23,829 bases of DNA from NCBI GenBank assembly GCA_029067025.1, contig JAIEFH010000139.1:1-23829 (forward strand), read 5' to 3'. Shown here piece by piece: positions 12,828 to 19,485 of this stretch. Below the pieces are notes generated by a model. That model did no database searches, had not been told where the DNA came from, and saw only the letters and a program-made list of their open reading frames with translations. Source of the stretch: Oscillospiraceae bacterium (GTDB lineage Bacteria; Bacillota; Clostridia; Oscillospirales; Oscillospiraceae). The first letter of the stretch is position 1, and every line of letters starts with the position of its first letter. Position numbers and translations under genes: made by a program.

Positions 12828-14741
12828 TTAATTCATCAGGGAGCACACCAGCTCGGTGTAGGCGGCGGGGTCGTCGATGGGCAGGCCGGCGATGAGCAGG
12901 GCCTGGTGGTACAGCACCTCCACGTACTTGGCGGCGCGGTCGCGGTCTTCATTGTCCAGGGCGGACTTGAGGGCGGCGAAGGGTGCGGAGGACGGGTTCA
13001 GCTCCAGCACCCGCTGGGCTTTCATGGCGCCCATGGGGGAGCTGCCCTCCATCTTGGCAAAGTACTTCTCCATCTCCAGGGACATGGGGCCGTCGGCGGT
13101 CATGCACACGGGGGCGGTTTTCAGGATCTTGGAGACGCGGGCCTCGTGGATGCGGTCGCCCAGGGTCTCTTTCACGAAGTCCAGGACGGGCTTGGCGTCC
13201 TCGGCCTGCTTCTCCTGCTCCGCCTTCTCCTCGTCGGTCTCAGGCAGGGCGTCCGGGTCGGAGACGGATTTCAGCTTCTTGCCGGATACCTCCGCCAGGG
13301 CGTTTATGACGAATTCGTCCACCTCTTCCGTCAGGTAGAGGATTTCCCAGCCCTTGTCGGCGACCCGCTCCACCTGGGGCAGGCGGGCGGCCTGCTCAGT
13401 GGTGTCGGCGCAGACGTAGTAGATGAACTCCTGGCCCTCGCCCATGCGATCCACGTACTCGGCCAGGGAGGACAGCTTGGACTCCTTGGAGGTGGTGAAC
13501 AGCAGCAGATCCTGGAGCAGCTCCTTCTTGGCGCCGTAGCCCTCCACCACGCTGTACTTGAGCTGGCGGCCAAAGGCGGCCCAGAACTTCTCGTACTTCT
13601 CCCGGTCATCCTTCATCAGCTTGACCAGCTCGTTCTTGATCTTCTTCTCCAGGGCGGTGGCGATGATCTTGAGCTGGCGGTTATGCTGGAGCATCTCCCG
13701 GGAGATGTTCAGCGAGAAGTCGGGGGAGTCCACCACGCCCTTGACAAAGCGGAAGCAGTCGGGGAGCAGGTCGGCGCACTTGTCCATGATGAGCACGCCG
13801 GAGGAGTAGAGCTGGAGGCCCTTCTCGTACTCCCGGGTGTAGAAGTCGTAGGGGGTGGCGGAGGGGACGAACAGCAGGGCCTTAAAGGTGACGGTGCCCT
13901 CGGAGGAGGTGGTGATGGTGGCCAGGGGGGACTGCCAGTCGCCGAATTTCTCCTGGTAGAACTGGTCATACTCCTCCTGCTTCACCTTGGAGCGGGGGCG
14001 CTGCCACAGGGGCACCATGGAGTTGATGGTTTTTTCCTCAATGACCGTCTCCCACTCGGGCTTGTAGTCGTCGCCGGCGTCGGCGGGCTTCTCCTTCTGG
14101 CGGTAGTCCTCCACCTCCATGCGGATGGGGTGGCGGATATAGTCGGAGTATTTTTTAATGAGGGACTGGAGGCGGGAAGTCTCCAAATACTCGCTGTAGT
14201 TCTCGTCCTCGGTGTCCGGCTTGAGGTGCATGACAACGTCGGTGCCGGGGGCGTCCTTTTCGCACTCGGTGACGGTATAGCCGTCCGCCCCGGAGGACTT
14301 CCAGCAGTGGGCGGTGTCCTCGCCGTGGCGGCGGGTGATGACGGTGACCTGGTCGGCCACCATGAAGGCGGAGTAGAAACCCACGCCGAACTGGCCGATG
14401 ATGTCGGCGGCGTTGTCCTTCTCCATGTCCGCCTTGAATTGCAGGGAGCCGCTGCGGGCGATGGTGCCCAGGTTCTGCTCCAGCTCGTCCGCGCTCATGC
14501 CCACGCCATTGTCGGACACGGTGAGGGTGCGGGCCGCCTTGTCAGGAGTGACGGTGACGCGCAGATCGGAGCGCTTGGTTTTCACCGTATCGTCGGTGAG
14601 GGAGAGGTAGGCCAGCTTATCGATGGCGTCGCTGGCGTTGGAGATGATCTCCCGGAGGAAAATCTCCTTGTGGGTGTAGATGGAGTTGATCATCAGATCC
14701 ATCAGACGCTTGGATTCCGCTTTGAACTGCTTCTTTGCCAT
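12828..14741 (-). CDS. htpG: Molecular chaperone HtpG (bacterial Hsp90)
   Basis: ATP-dependent homodimeric chaperone of the cytosol, 637 aa, the normal bacterial length. The GHKL ATPase domain occupies about 1-230 with EIISNASDAIDKL (31-43, ATP/Mg Asn35), SDNGVGM (76-82) and GQFGVGFYSAF (116-126). The middle domain contains YTREYEKGLQLYSSGVLIMD and the catalytic-loop segment VKGVVDSPDFSLNISREMLQ (Arg of NISRE). The C-terminal dimerisation domain is complete. The ATG follows GAGGTG with 8 nt. A strong promoter and a perfect CIRCE operator precede it, so HrcA repression and heat induction are expected. Monocistronic. Confidence 0.96.
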   Translation of the reverse strand: MAKKQFKAESKRLMDLMINSIYTHKEIFLREIISNASDAIDKLAYLSLTDDTVKTKRSDLRVTVTPDKAARTLTVSDNGVGMSADELEQNLGTIARSGSLQFKADMEKDNAADIIGQFGVGFYSAFMVADQVTVITRRHGEDTAHCWKSSGADGYTVTECEKDAPGTDVVMHLKPDTEDENYSEYLETSRLQSLIKKYSDYIRHPIRMEVEDYRQKEKPADAGDDYKPEWETVIEEKTINSMVPLWQRPRSKVKQEEYDQFYQEKFGDWQSPLATITTSSEGTVTFKALLFVPSATPYDFYTREYEKGLQLYSSGVLIMDKCADLLPDCFRFVKGVVDSPDFSLNISREMLQHNRQLKIIATALEKKIKNELVKLMKDDREKYEKFWAAFGRQLKYSVVEGYGAKKELLQDLLLFTTSKESKLSSLAEYVDRMGEGQEFIYYVCADTTEQAARLPQVERVADKGWEILYLTEEVDEFVINALAEVSGKKLKSVSDPDALPETDEEKAEQEKQAEDAKPVLDFVKETLGDRIHEARVSKILKTAPVCMTADGPMSLEMEKYFAKMEGSSPMGAMKAQRVLELNPSSAPFAALKSALDNEDRDRAAKYVEVLYHQALLIAGLPIDDPAAYTELVCSLMN

Positions 14742-14785
14742 GTTGTTTGCACCTCGTGTATAGGAAAATTTTTGAAAACGATGTT

Positions 14786-14812
14786 TTAGCACTCGATTAA
14801 GATGAGTGCTAA
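14786..14812. promoter_or_regulatory. CIRCE operator (HrcA binding site)
   Basis: TTAGCACTC, nine bases, GAGTGCTAA: both arms match the CIRCE consensus perfectly. It lies just downstream of the htpG -10 at the expected transcription start. Confidence 0.97.
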
Positions 14813-14816
14813 CGGT

Positions 14817-14845
14817 ATGATAATACAGTCGTTTGGATTTTGCAA
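14817..14845 (-). promoter_or_regulatory. htpG promoter
   Basis: Minus strand TTGCAA (14845 to 14840), 17-bp spacer, TATCAT (14822 to 14817), immediately upstream of the CIRCE element. Confidence 0.75.
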
Positions 14846-14956
14846 GGGGTATCGCAGAAAATTCACAATTTTCCCGGAATATCTGGGGTGCGGCAGGGCA
14901 AAATATGGTTGGATAAGAGAAATAACGCGGGTGGAAGGGAAAGATGAAAGTTTTGG

Positions 14957-14985
14957 TTGCCTTTACTTGTCCAGAGTGCTATAAT
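14957..14985 (+). promoter_or_regulatory. murA promoter
   Basis: TTGCCT (14957-14962), 17-bp spacer, TATAAT (14980-14985). The leader of about 118 nt starts with a GC-rich palindrome CCCGGACGCGTCCGGG (15005-15020). Between this promoter and that of htpG (14846-14956) I see nothing else. Confidence 0.75.
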
Positions 14986-15110
14986 AGTGCGATGGGAAAA
15001 AGCCCCCGGACGCGTCCGGGCGGGCTGCCCGTTTGAAACAGATACATCTGAGGAAAAGTCTTTCCTTCTTACGAATAAAGCCGGTATAGCCGGGAATCAG
15101 AGGTGCTGAT

Positions 15111-16409
15111 TTGAAAAAATATGTGATACACGGCGGCCGTCCGCTGTATGGTAAAGTGGAGATCAGCGGCGCGAAGAACGCCGCCGTTGGCATTATTCCC
15201 GCCGCCCTGCTGGTGGAGGGGCCCTGCCGCATTGAAAATATCCCCGCCATCAGCGACGTGGATATGCTTTTGAACATTTTAAAGGATTTGGGCGCTAATG
15301 TGCGCATGATTAACCGCACCACGGTGGAGGTGGACTGCACCGGGGCGCGGTGTATGACCGTGCCCTACGACGCGGGGCGGAAGCTGCGGGCCAGCTATTA
15401 TCTGCTGGGCGCCATGCTGGGCCGGTTCGGCTGGGCGGAGGTGCCCCTGCCCGGCGGGTGCGACTTTGGCAGCCGCCCCATCGACCAGCACATCAAGGGG
15501 CTCACCGCCCTGGGGGCCGAGGTAAAGGTGGAAAAGGGCTATATGTGCGCCAAGGCCGAGGGCGGGCGCATGAAGGGCAGCCAGATCTACCTGGATGTGG
15601 CCAGCGTGGGGGCCACCATGAACCTGATGCTGGCCGCCGTGCTGGCAAAGGGCACCACCATCATTGAAAACACGGCGAAGGAGCCCCATATCGTCGATCT
15701 GGCCAACTTCCTCAACTCCATGGGGGCGGAGATCACCGGCGCGGGCACCGACGTCATCAAGATCCGCGGCGTGGACAAGCTGCGGGGCGGGGAGTATTCC
15801 ATCATCCCCGACCAGATCGAGGCGGGCACCTATATGGCCGCCGTCACCGCTGCCGGGGGCGAGGTCCGCATCTGCAACGTTATTCCAAAGCATCTGGAGT
15901 GCATCACCGCCAAGCTGGTGGAGATGGGCGCCGAGGTGGAGGAGGAGGGGGACAGCATCATCGTCCGCCGCAGCGGCCCTCTCCAGCGCACCAACATCAA
16001 GACCATGTTCTACCCCGGCTTCCCCACCGATATGCATCCTCAGATCGCGGCGGTGCTGTGCTTGGCCCGGGGAACCAGCGTCATCACTGAGGGCGTGTGG
16101 GACAACCGCTACCGCTACACGGAGGAATTCCGCCGCCTGGGGGCCAAAATCCAGGTGGACGGCAAGATCGCCATCATCGAGGGCGTGGAGAAGCTCACCG
16201 GCGCGCCCATGGAGGCCTGCGACCTGCGGGCCGGGGCGGCGATGATCATCGCCGGGCTGGCCGCCCAGGGCACCAGCGAGATCTCCAACGTGAAGCACAT
16301 CGAGCGGGGCTATGAGGACATCATCGGCAAGCTGTCCGGCATCGGCGCGGACATCCGGGCCGTGGAAGTGCCCGACCCGGAGCAGCGCAAAGTCAACGCC
16401 GTGAGCTGA
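15111..16409 (+). CDS. murA: UDP-N-acetylglucosamine 1-carboxyvinyltransferase (MurA)
   Basis: First committed step of peptidoglycan synthesis: transfers enolpyruvate from PEP to UDP-GlcNAc in the cytosol. 432 aa with the EPSP-synthase-like two-domain fold; GAKNAA (20-25, Lys22), the active-site loop LPGGCDFGSRPIDQH (113-127) with Cys117, the residue alkylated by fosfomycin, so sensitivity at this enzyme is expected, and FPTDMHPQ in the C-terminal half. The start is TTG, with GAGGTG 5 nt upstream; no ATG or GTG is well placed. Firmicutes often carry two MurA paralogues; which one this is cannot be decided. It has its own promoter and a weak hairpin downstream. Confidence 0.95.
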   Translation: MKKYVIHGGRPLYGKVEISGAKNAAVGIIPAALLVEGPCRIENIPAISDVDMLLNILKDLGANVRMINRTTVEVDCTGARCMTVPYDAGRKLRASYYLLGAMLGRFGWAEVPLPGGCDFGSRPIDQHIKGLTALGAEVKVEKGYMCAKAEGGRMKGSQIYLDVASVGATMNLMLAAVLAKGTTIIENTAKEPHIVDLANFLNSMGAEITGAGTDVIKIRGVDKLRGGEYSIIPDQIEAGTYMAAVTAAGGEVRICNVIPKHLECITAKLVEMGAEVEEEGDSIIVRRSGPLQRTNIKTMFYPGFPTDMHPQIAAVLCLARGTSVITEGVWDNRYRYTEEFRRLGAKIQVDGKIAIIEGVEKLTGAPMEACDLRAGAAMIIAGLAAQGTSEISNVKHIERGYEDIIGKLSGIGADIRAVEVPDPEQRKVNAVS

Positions 16410-16428
16410 CCAAGACAAGAAACGCAAC

Positions 16429-16459
16429 GCCGGAAAGGGCACAGTCCTTTCCGGCTTGT
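16429..16459 (+). terminator. Terminator-like hairpin after murA
   Basis: GCCGGAAAGG / CCTTTCCGGC with a 7-nt loop followed by TTGTT. The T-tract is poor, so read-through into the next gene is likely. Confidence 0.5.
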
Positions 16460-16491
16460 TCGTGATAAAGAGAGAACGATGGGGGATGAAT

Positions 16492-17280
16492 ATGCTGAGG
16501 GCAGCCACGCTGGCCAGCGGCTCATCGGGCAACTGCGCCGTGGTGAGCGACGGGCGGGTACATATTTTGATCGACGCGGGCATCTCCGCCCGGCGGATTA
16601 CCCAGGGCCTGCGGGCGCTGGGGGTGGAGCCCCGGCACCTGGCCGGTATCCTCATCACCCACGAGCACGCCGACCACGTCAACGGCCTGGAGGTGCTGTG
16701 CAGGCAGATTGGAGCCCCGCTGTATACCGCCGAGCCCACCGCCTACGCCCTGTGCGGAAAATGGGGCGCCCTGACGGAGCGGGTCCGGGTGTTCGAGCCC
16801 GGACAGCGCTTCGCCGTCCAGGGACTGGAGATCGGCACCTTTGCCAACAGCCATGACTGCGCCTGCCCGGTGGGGTACTCCGTCACCAACGGCAAACGGA
16901 AGCTGGCGCTTTGCACCGATACGGGGGTTGTCACCGCCGAGGCCCGGGAGGGGGTCAGGGGAGCCCATACCCTCATCGGGGAGTTTAACTATGACCCGGA
17001 TATGCTGCGCACAGGGCCCTATCCCACTTATTTAAAGGAGCGCATCCGGGGCGACCGGGGGCACCTGTCCAATGAGATGGGCGGGGAGCTGGCCGCCTGG
17101 GCGGCAGAGCAGGGGGCGATTCGGATCGTGCTGGCCCATCTGTCCCAGGAGAACAACCGCCCGGGGCTGGCGCTGGCGGCGGCGGAAAAGGCCCTGTCCG
17201 GGCTGGGGCTGCGCCCCGGCAAGGACGTGGAAGTGGTCGCCGCGCCAAGAGGAGAGCCAACAGGATGGATGGAGGTATGA
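16492..17280 (+). CDS. walJ: MBL-fold metallohydrolase (WalJ/YycJ type)
   Basis: Metallo-beta-lactamase-fold hydrolase of the YycJ/WalJ family, associated in Firmicutes with cell-wall/DNA-replication coordination; its substrate is uncertain. 262 aa: LASGSSGNC (8-15) is the YycJ signature near the N-terminus, ITHEHADH (55-62) is the zinc-binding HxHxDH motif, and the later NSHDC, DTG and HLS(Q)EN segments supply other ligands. ATG at 16492 is preceded by GGGGG at 6 nt; ATG at 16486 is an alternative two codons longer. It is followed by rlmH after 1 nt, the common walJ-rlmH order, without the walRKHI genes in this window. Confidence 0.88.
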   Translation: MLRAATLASGSSGNCAVVSDGRVHILIDAGISARRITQGLRALGVEPRHLAGILITHEHADHVNGLEVLCRQIGAPLYTAEPTAYALCGKWGALTERVRVFEPGQRFAVQGLEIGTFANSHDCACPVGYSVTNGKRKLALCTDTGVVTAEAREGVRGAHTLIGEFNYDPDMLRTGPYPTYLKERIRGDRGHLSNEMGGELAAWAAEQGAIRIVLAHLSQENNRPGLALAAAEKALSGLGLRPGKDVEVVAAPRGEPTGWMEV

Positions 17281-17281
17281 C

Positions 17282-17764
17282 ATGGTAAACATTACCGTGA
17301 TCTGTGTGGGCAAGCTGAAGGAGAAATTCTATGTGGAGGCCGCGGCGGAGTACGTCAAGCGGCTGAAGGGCTGCTGTAAGCTGGAGATCGTGGAGCTGGC
17401 AGAGCAGAAGCTGCCCAAAAACCCCTCCCTGGGCGAGATTCAGGCTGCCATGGAGAAGGAGGGGGACGCCATCCGCGCCAAGACCCCGCCCAACTCTACC
17501 GTGGTGGCCCTGGCCATCGAGGGGCGGCAGCGCTCCAGCGAGGAGCTGGCCCAGATGATCTCCACCTGGACCCACAACGCCGCCAAGCACCTGGTGTTCG
17601 TCATCGGCGGTTCTTACGGGCTGCACCCGTCCATCAAGGCGGGGGCCTGGGCCACGCTGTCCATGTCCCCCATGACCTTTCCCCACCACCTGGCCCGGGT
17701 GATGCTGCTGGAGCAGATCTACCGCGCGTTCAAAATCCAGGAGGGCTCGGATTACCACAAATAA
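17282..17764 (+). CDS. rlmH: 23S rRNA (pseudouridine1915-N3)-methyltransferase RlmH
   Basis: SPOUT-class methyltransferase that methylates pseudouridine 1915 in helix 69 of 23S rRNA. 160 aa, the exact family length, with the start MVNITVICVGKLKEKFY, the SAM-binding knot LVFVIGGSYGL in the C-terminal half, and the diagnostic tail FPHHLARVMLLEQIYRAFKI ending in YHK. GGAGGT precedes the ATG, which lies one base after the walJ stop, so the two are co-translated. Confidence 0.97.
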   Translation: MVNITVICVGKLKEKFYVEAAAEYVKRLKGCCKLEIVELAEQKLPKNPSLGEIQAAMEKEGDAIRAKTPPNSTVVALAIEGRQRSSEELAQMISTWTHNAAKHLVFVIGGSYGLHPSIKAGAWATLSMSPMTFPHHLARVMLLEQIYRAFKIQEGSDYHK

Positions 17765-17773
17765 GAACTTTTG

Positions 17774-17803
17774 CCCAATGGGCAATGGCCGGGTTCCATT
17801 GGG
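17774..17803. terminator. Hairpin between convergent rlmH and DUF1062 genes
   Basis: CCCAATGG and CCATTGGG around 14 nt, containing a second palindrome TTGCCCAATGGGCAA (17771-17785). No clear T-tract follows on either strand. It may be a weak bidirectional terminator. Confidence 0.4.
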
Positions 17804-17810
17804 ATATGGC

Positions 17811-18371
17811 TTATGGCTGACCAGTGAAGATAAGGGTGATGCCGTCATTCAACCTGCATTTTCGCAGGTCTTGAGCTGGAATGCTTCGCATTGTCCTGTC
17901 CGCTGCCAACTGCAGATATTCTTTTTGCGACAGATGTAATTTGGCTCTTATCAGAGAGGATACTCTTACGGGCAGGGAATACTCAGGTTTGATTTCAAGC
18001 TCCACGGCTTCATTCGGAGAGAAGCTGTCCCCGATGATCGAATATTGGGGCGGCACAGCTTCTACGCCGTTTCCCCTCAGAAACGCGATGTCCATAGCGT
18101 ATCGTTTTGCGAGGGCTTCATCGTTTCTGTAAAAGCCGTCCAGCAGTTCCGCGGGGATCGACTGGGGGGAGACGCGGGAAAAAACCGCCGCGTTCCAGGT
18201 GGCACTGCAATGAATACATTTATAAATCAGCCAGACGTCCAGGTATCTCCGCTGAGCGTTGACTCGGAACTGTCCCGAACAGGTAAACTCCACCTTCTTG
18301 CCGCATTTTTTGCAGTATTTTAATATATGCGGCGGTGAGAGGACTTGTATTTCCCAGGTTTTTTTCTCCAT
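17811..18371 (-). CDS. DUF1062 domain protein
   Basis: 186-aa zinc-binding protein of unknown function. The DUF1062 pattern is present: KTWEIQVLSPPHI (4-16), paired cysteines C20xxC23 and C52xxC55 in a zinc ribbon, QFRVNAQRRYLDVWLIYKC in between, and a C-terminal LHLSQKEYLQLA segment, probably a helix-turn-helix-like motif. GAGGAAACC precedes the ATG. Codon usage is less GC-rich than that of its neighbours to the left. It converges on rlmH. The role is not known; a regulator is one guess from the C-terminal motif. Confidence 0.85.
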   Translation of the reverse strand: MEKKTWEIQVLSPPHILKYCKKCGKKVEFTCSGQFRVNAQRRYLDVWLIYKCIHCSATWNAAVFSRVSPQSIPAELLDGFYRNDEALAKRYAMDIAFLRGNGVEAVPPQYSIIGDSFSPNEAVELEIKPEYSLPVRVSSLIRAKLHLSQKEYLQLAADRTMRSIPAQDLRKCRLNDGITLIFTGQP

Positions 18372-18374
18372 GCC

Positions 18375-18442
18375 AGGTTTCCTCTTTCCTATCACATTTT
18401 TAATAAATAAATTGTAGCATTGCGGCATGGAAGAGGAAACCT
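18375..18442. repeat. Perfect 12-bp inverted repeat around the DUF1062 promoter
   Basis: AGGTTTCCTCTT (18375-18386) and AAGAGGAAACCT (18431-18442). A TACAAT -10 on the minus strand lies between them (18416 to 18411); the left arm contains the gene's ribosome site and the right arm lies at the -35 side. Confidence 0.6.
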
Positions 18443-18473
18443 AATACTCTTTTCACAAACAAACATAAGAATA

Positions 18474-18505
18474 GGGCTGGCACAGTTTGCAAACCATGCC
18501 AGCCC
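18474..18505 (-). terminator. Hairpin after the CD3324-like gene
   Basis: GGGCTGGCA / TGCCAGCCC, 9-bp stem with a 14-nt loop, directly after the stop codon. T-rich sequence follows weakly on the minus strand (TATTCTTATG). Confidence 0.5.
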
Positions 18506-18508
18506 GTT

Positions 18509-18790
18509 TTAATCCGTGTGTTCTTTTTTAAACTGCCCGATGATCCTCTGAATACTTTTTACGGATAGAAAATATTTTTCAGCCAAATCCTGCGTATGGG
18601 CACCGGCAAGATAGTCCATATAAATATGCTCGTTCCGATCCTGCAGTTCTTGACGTGTTGAGGTTGCCGCTCCCCAGCTTTTCTTGTTATCGGAAATCTT
18701 GGGGATGTAGATGGACTCCCCATCAATGTATTCTTGGACTTTTTCCAGTAATTCGCGGGGCAGAATATGTGTTGCTTTTTTATAGCTCAT
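18509..18790 (-). CDS. CD3324-family small HTH protein
   Basis: 93-aa soluble protein. MSYKKATHILPRELLEKVQE, the central DGESIYIPKI with KKSWG, and the C-terminal HTQDLAEKYFLSVKSIQRII (residues 64-83, a helix-turn-helix of Mor/SpoIIID-like type) match the CD3324 family, found widely in Clostridia as a small DNA-binding protein of unknown target. AGGAGT precedes the ATG. Codon usage is AT-richer than that of the core genes. A short leader ORF and a dyad lie upstream. Confidence 0.8.
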   Translation of the reverse strand: MSYKKATHILPRELLEKVQEYIDGESIYIPKISDNKKSWGAATSTRQELQDRNEHIYMDYLAGAHTQDLAEKYFLSVKSIQRIIGQFKKEHTD

Positions 18791-18876
18791 TTTGCACTCC
18801 TATCGTCGTTCTACTTAACAGGAACAGCAAAGCTGATCGGCAACACTGATTTAGTTGTTTGCTGCGATAGCCTTGC

Positions 18877-18906
18877 TTACGCAGCGGTAGCGATGGGATT
18901 GAGCAT
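18877..18906 (-). CDS. Possible 9-aa leader peptide (MLNPIATAA)
   Basis: ATG CTC AAT CCC ATC GCT ACC GCT GCG TAA on the minus strand, preceded by GGGAGG at 10 nt. A GCTGCG/CGCAGC stem (18861-18885) overlaps its end, about 70 nt before the CD3324-like gene. Could be a leader ORF; could be chance. Confidence 0.25.
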   Translation of the reverse strand: MLNPIATAA

Positions 18907-18927
18907 AAATTCAAATCCTCCCTTCTC

Positions 18928-18955
18928 CGTGTGTATCGATTAATTTTAACACACG
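18928..18955. promoter_or_regulatory. Operator-like dyad upstream of the CD3324-like gene
   Basis: CGTGTGT, 14 bases, ACACACG: a perfect 7-bp dyad around an AT-rich centre in the control region of the leftward gene. No clear -35/-10 pair was identified. Confidence 0.35.
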
Positions 18956-19042
18956 ATGCGGCAATATAAAACCTCAAATTTATTTATGAAGAGAATTTGG
19001 GATTTCCTCAGTGAAGACTGATGATTTGGACCGCGGCGGCTA

Positions 19043-19071
19043 TTGAGAAATGGGGATCGCTGTGATACAAT
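19043..19071 (+). promoter_or_regulatory. Promoter of the interrupted ychF-like gene
   Basis: TTGAGA (19043-19048), 17-bp spacer, TACAAT (19066-19071). Leader hairpin CCCCTC/GAGGGG at 19093-19113. It directs transcription toward the truncated start at 19175. Confidence 0.6.
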
Positions 19072-19174
19072 ATAGAATTACTGCAATAGCGGCCCCTCTT
19101 ACGCCGCGAGGGGGGCGCGGAATCAGCTGGACGACGCGGGCATACCGATGAAAATAAAGGAGATGCAGAGCAAT

Positions 19175-19234
19175 ATGAAATTAGGAATCGTTGGTGATTT
19201 CCTCGACTCTATATCTCCACGCATCTCCATATAA
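19175..19234 (+). pseudogene. Truncated gene start, ychF-like (MKLGIVG then out of homology)
   Basis: AAAGGAG, 12 nt, then ATG and the codons MKLGIVG, the exact N-terminus of the YchF GTPase (which continues LPNVGKST). Here it continues DFLDSISPRISI and stops. A proper promoter and ribosome site but only seven family codons indicate a gene cut by an insertion or deletion near 19195. The flanking leader is GC-rich like the core genome; the sequence after the break is AT-richer. Seven residues are a short match, so the identity is tentative. Confidence 0.35.
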
Positions 19235-19241
19235 ACCGCTG

Positions 19242-19264
19242 AAACCCTGTAATATCAAGGGTTT
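19242..19264. repeat. Inverted repeat near the putative element end
   Basis: AAACCCT, nine bases, AGGGTTT. It lies about 50 bp inside the proposed break at 19195. Confidence 0.45.
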
Positions 19265-19330
19265 TCGGCGCTGTTGGAAAAATGAAATCCAATGATTTTC
19301 TATATAGTTCCACGCCAAAATGGTGAAGGA

Positions 19331-19361
19331 ATGGTACAGTAGAGAAAAATGGTACAGTAGA
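19331..19361. repeat. 13-bp tandem repeat, 18-bp period
   Basis: ATGGTACAGTAGA at 19331-19343 and 19349-19361, separated by GAAAA. Iteron- or operator-like. The rest of 19265-19413 shows no gene. Confidence 0.6.
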
Positions 19362-19413
19362 AATCAGAACACCGAATAAGAGATATACGCACTACTACAA
19401 TGTCCCGATACAT

Positions 19414-19455
19414 CACCCCCTGACGATTATTATTCATTCGTCAGGGGGTGTTTTT
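19414..19455 (+). terminator. Strong terminator or attenuator before the chimeric gene
   Basis: CACCCCCTGACGA / TCGTCAGGGGGTG, perfect 13-bp stem, 11-nt loop, T5. It ends 30 nt before the start codon at 19486, so it either ends an upstream transcript or attenuates expression. Confidence 0.88.
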
Positions 19456-19485
19456 GCGTTTTGGGGCAAAAAGGAGAGGACAACC

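Noticed and set aside
12906..14789. A 627-codon open frame on the plus strand opposite htpG
   Set aside because: It is antisense to a complete htpG with promoter, CIRCE and terminator; its translation is a Gly/Val/Leu/His-rich shadow typical of GC-rich third positions.
15005..15020. GC palindrome in the murA leader as a riboswitch or terminator
   Set aside because: No T-tract and no recognisable aptamer; treated as a leader hairpin only.
15279..16739. A 486-codon minus-strand frame opposite murA and walJ
   Set aside because: It spans two well-supported genes on the other strand and has no family motif.
18910..18929. Sequence like the 3' end of a tRNA-Ser
   Set aside because: No acceptor, D or anticodon parts are found upstream, so it is not a tRNA gene; kept only as a possible integration trace.
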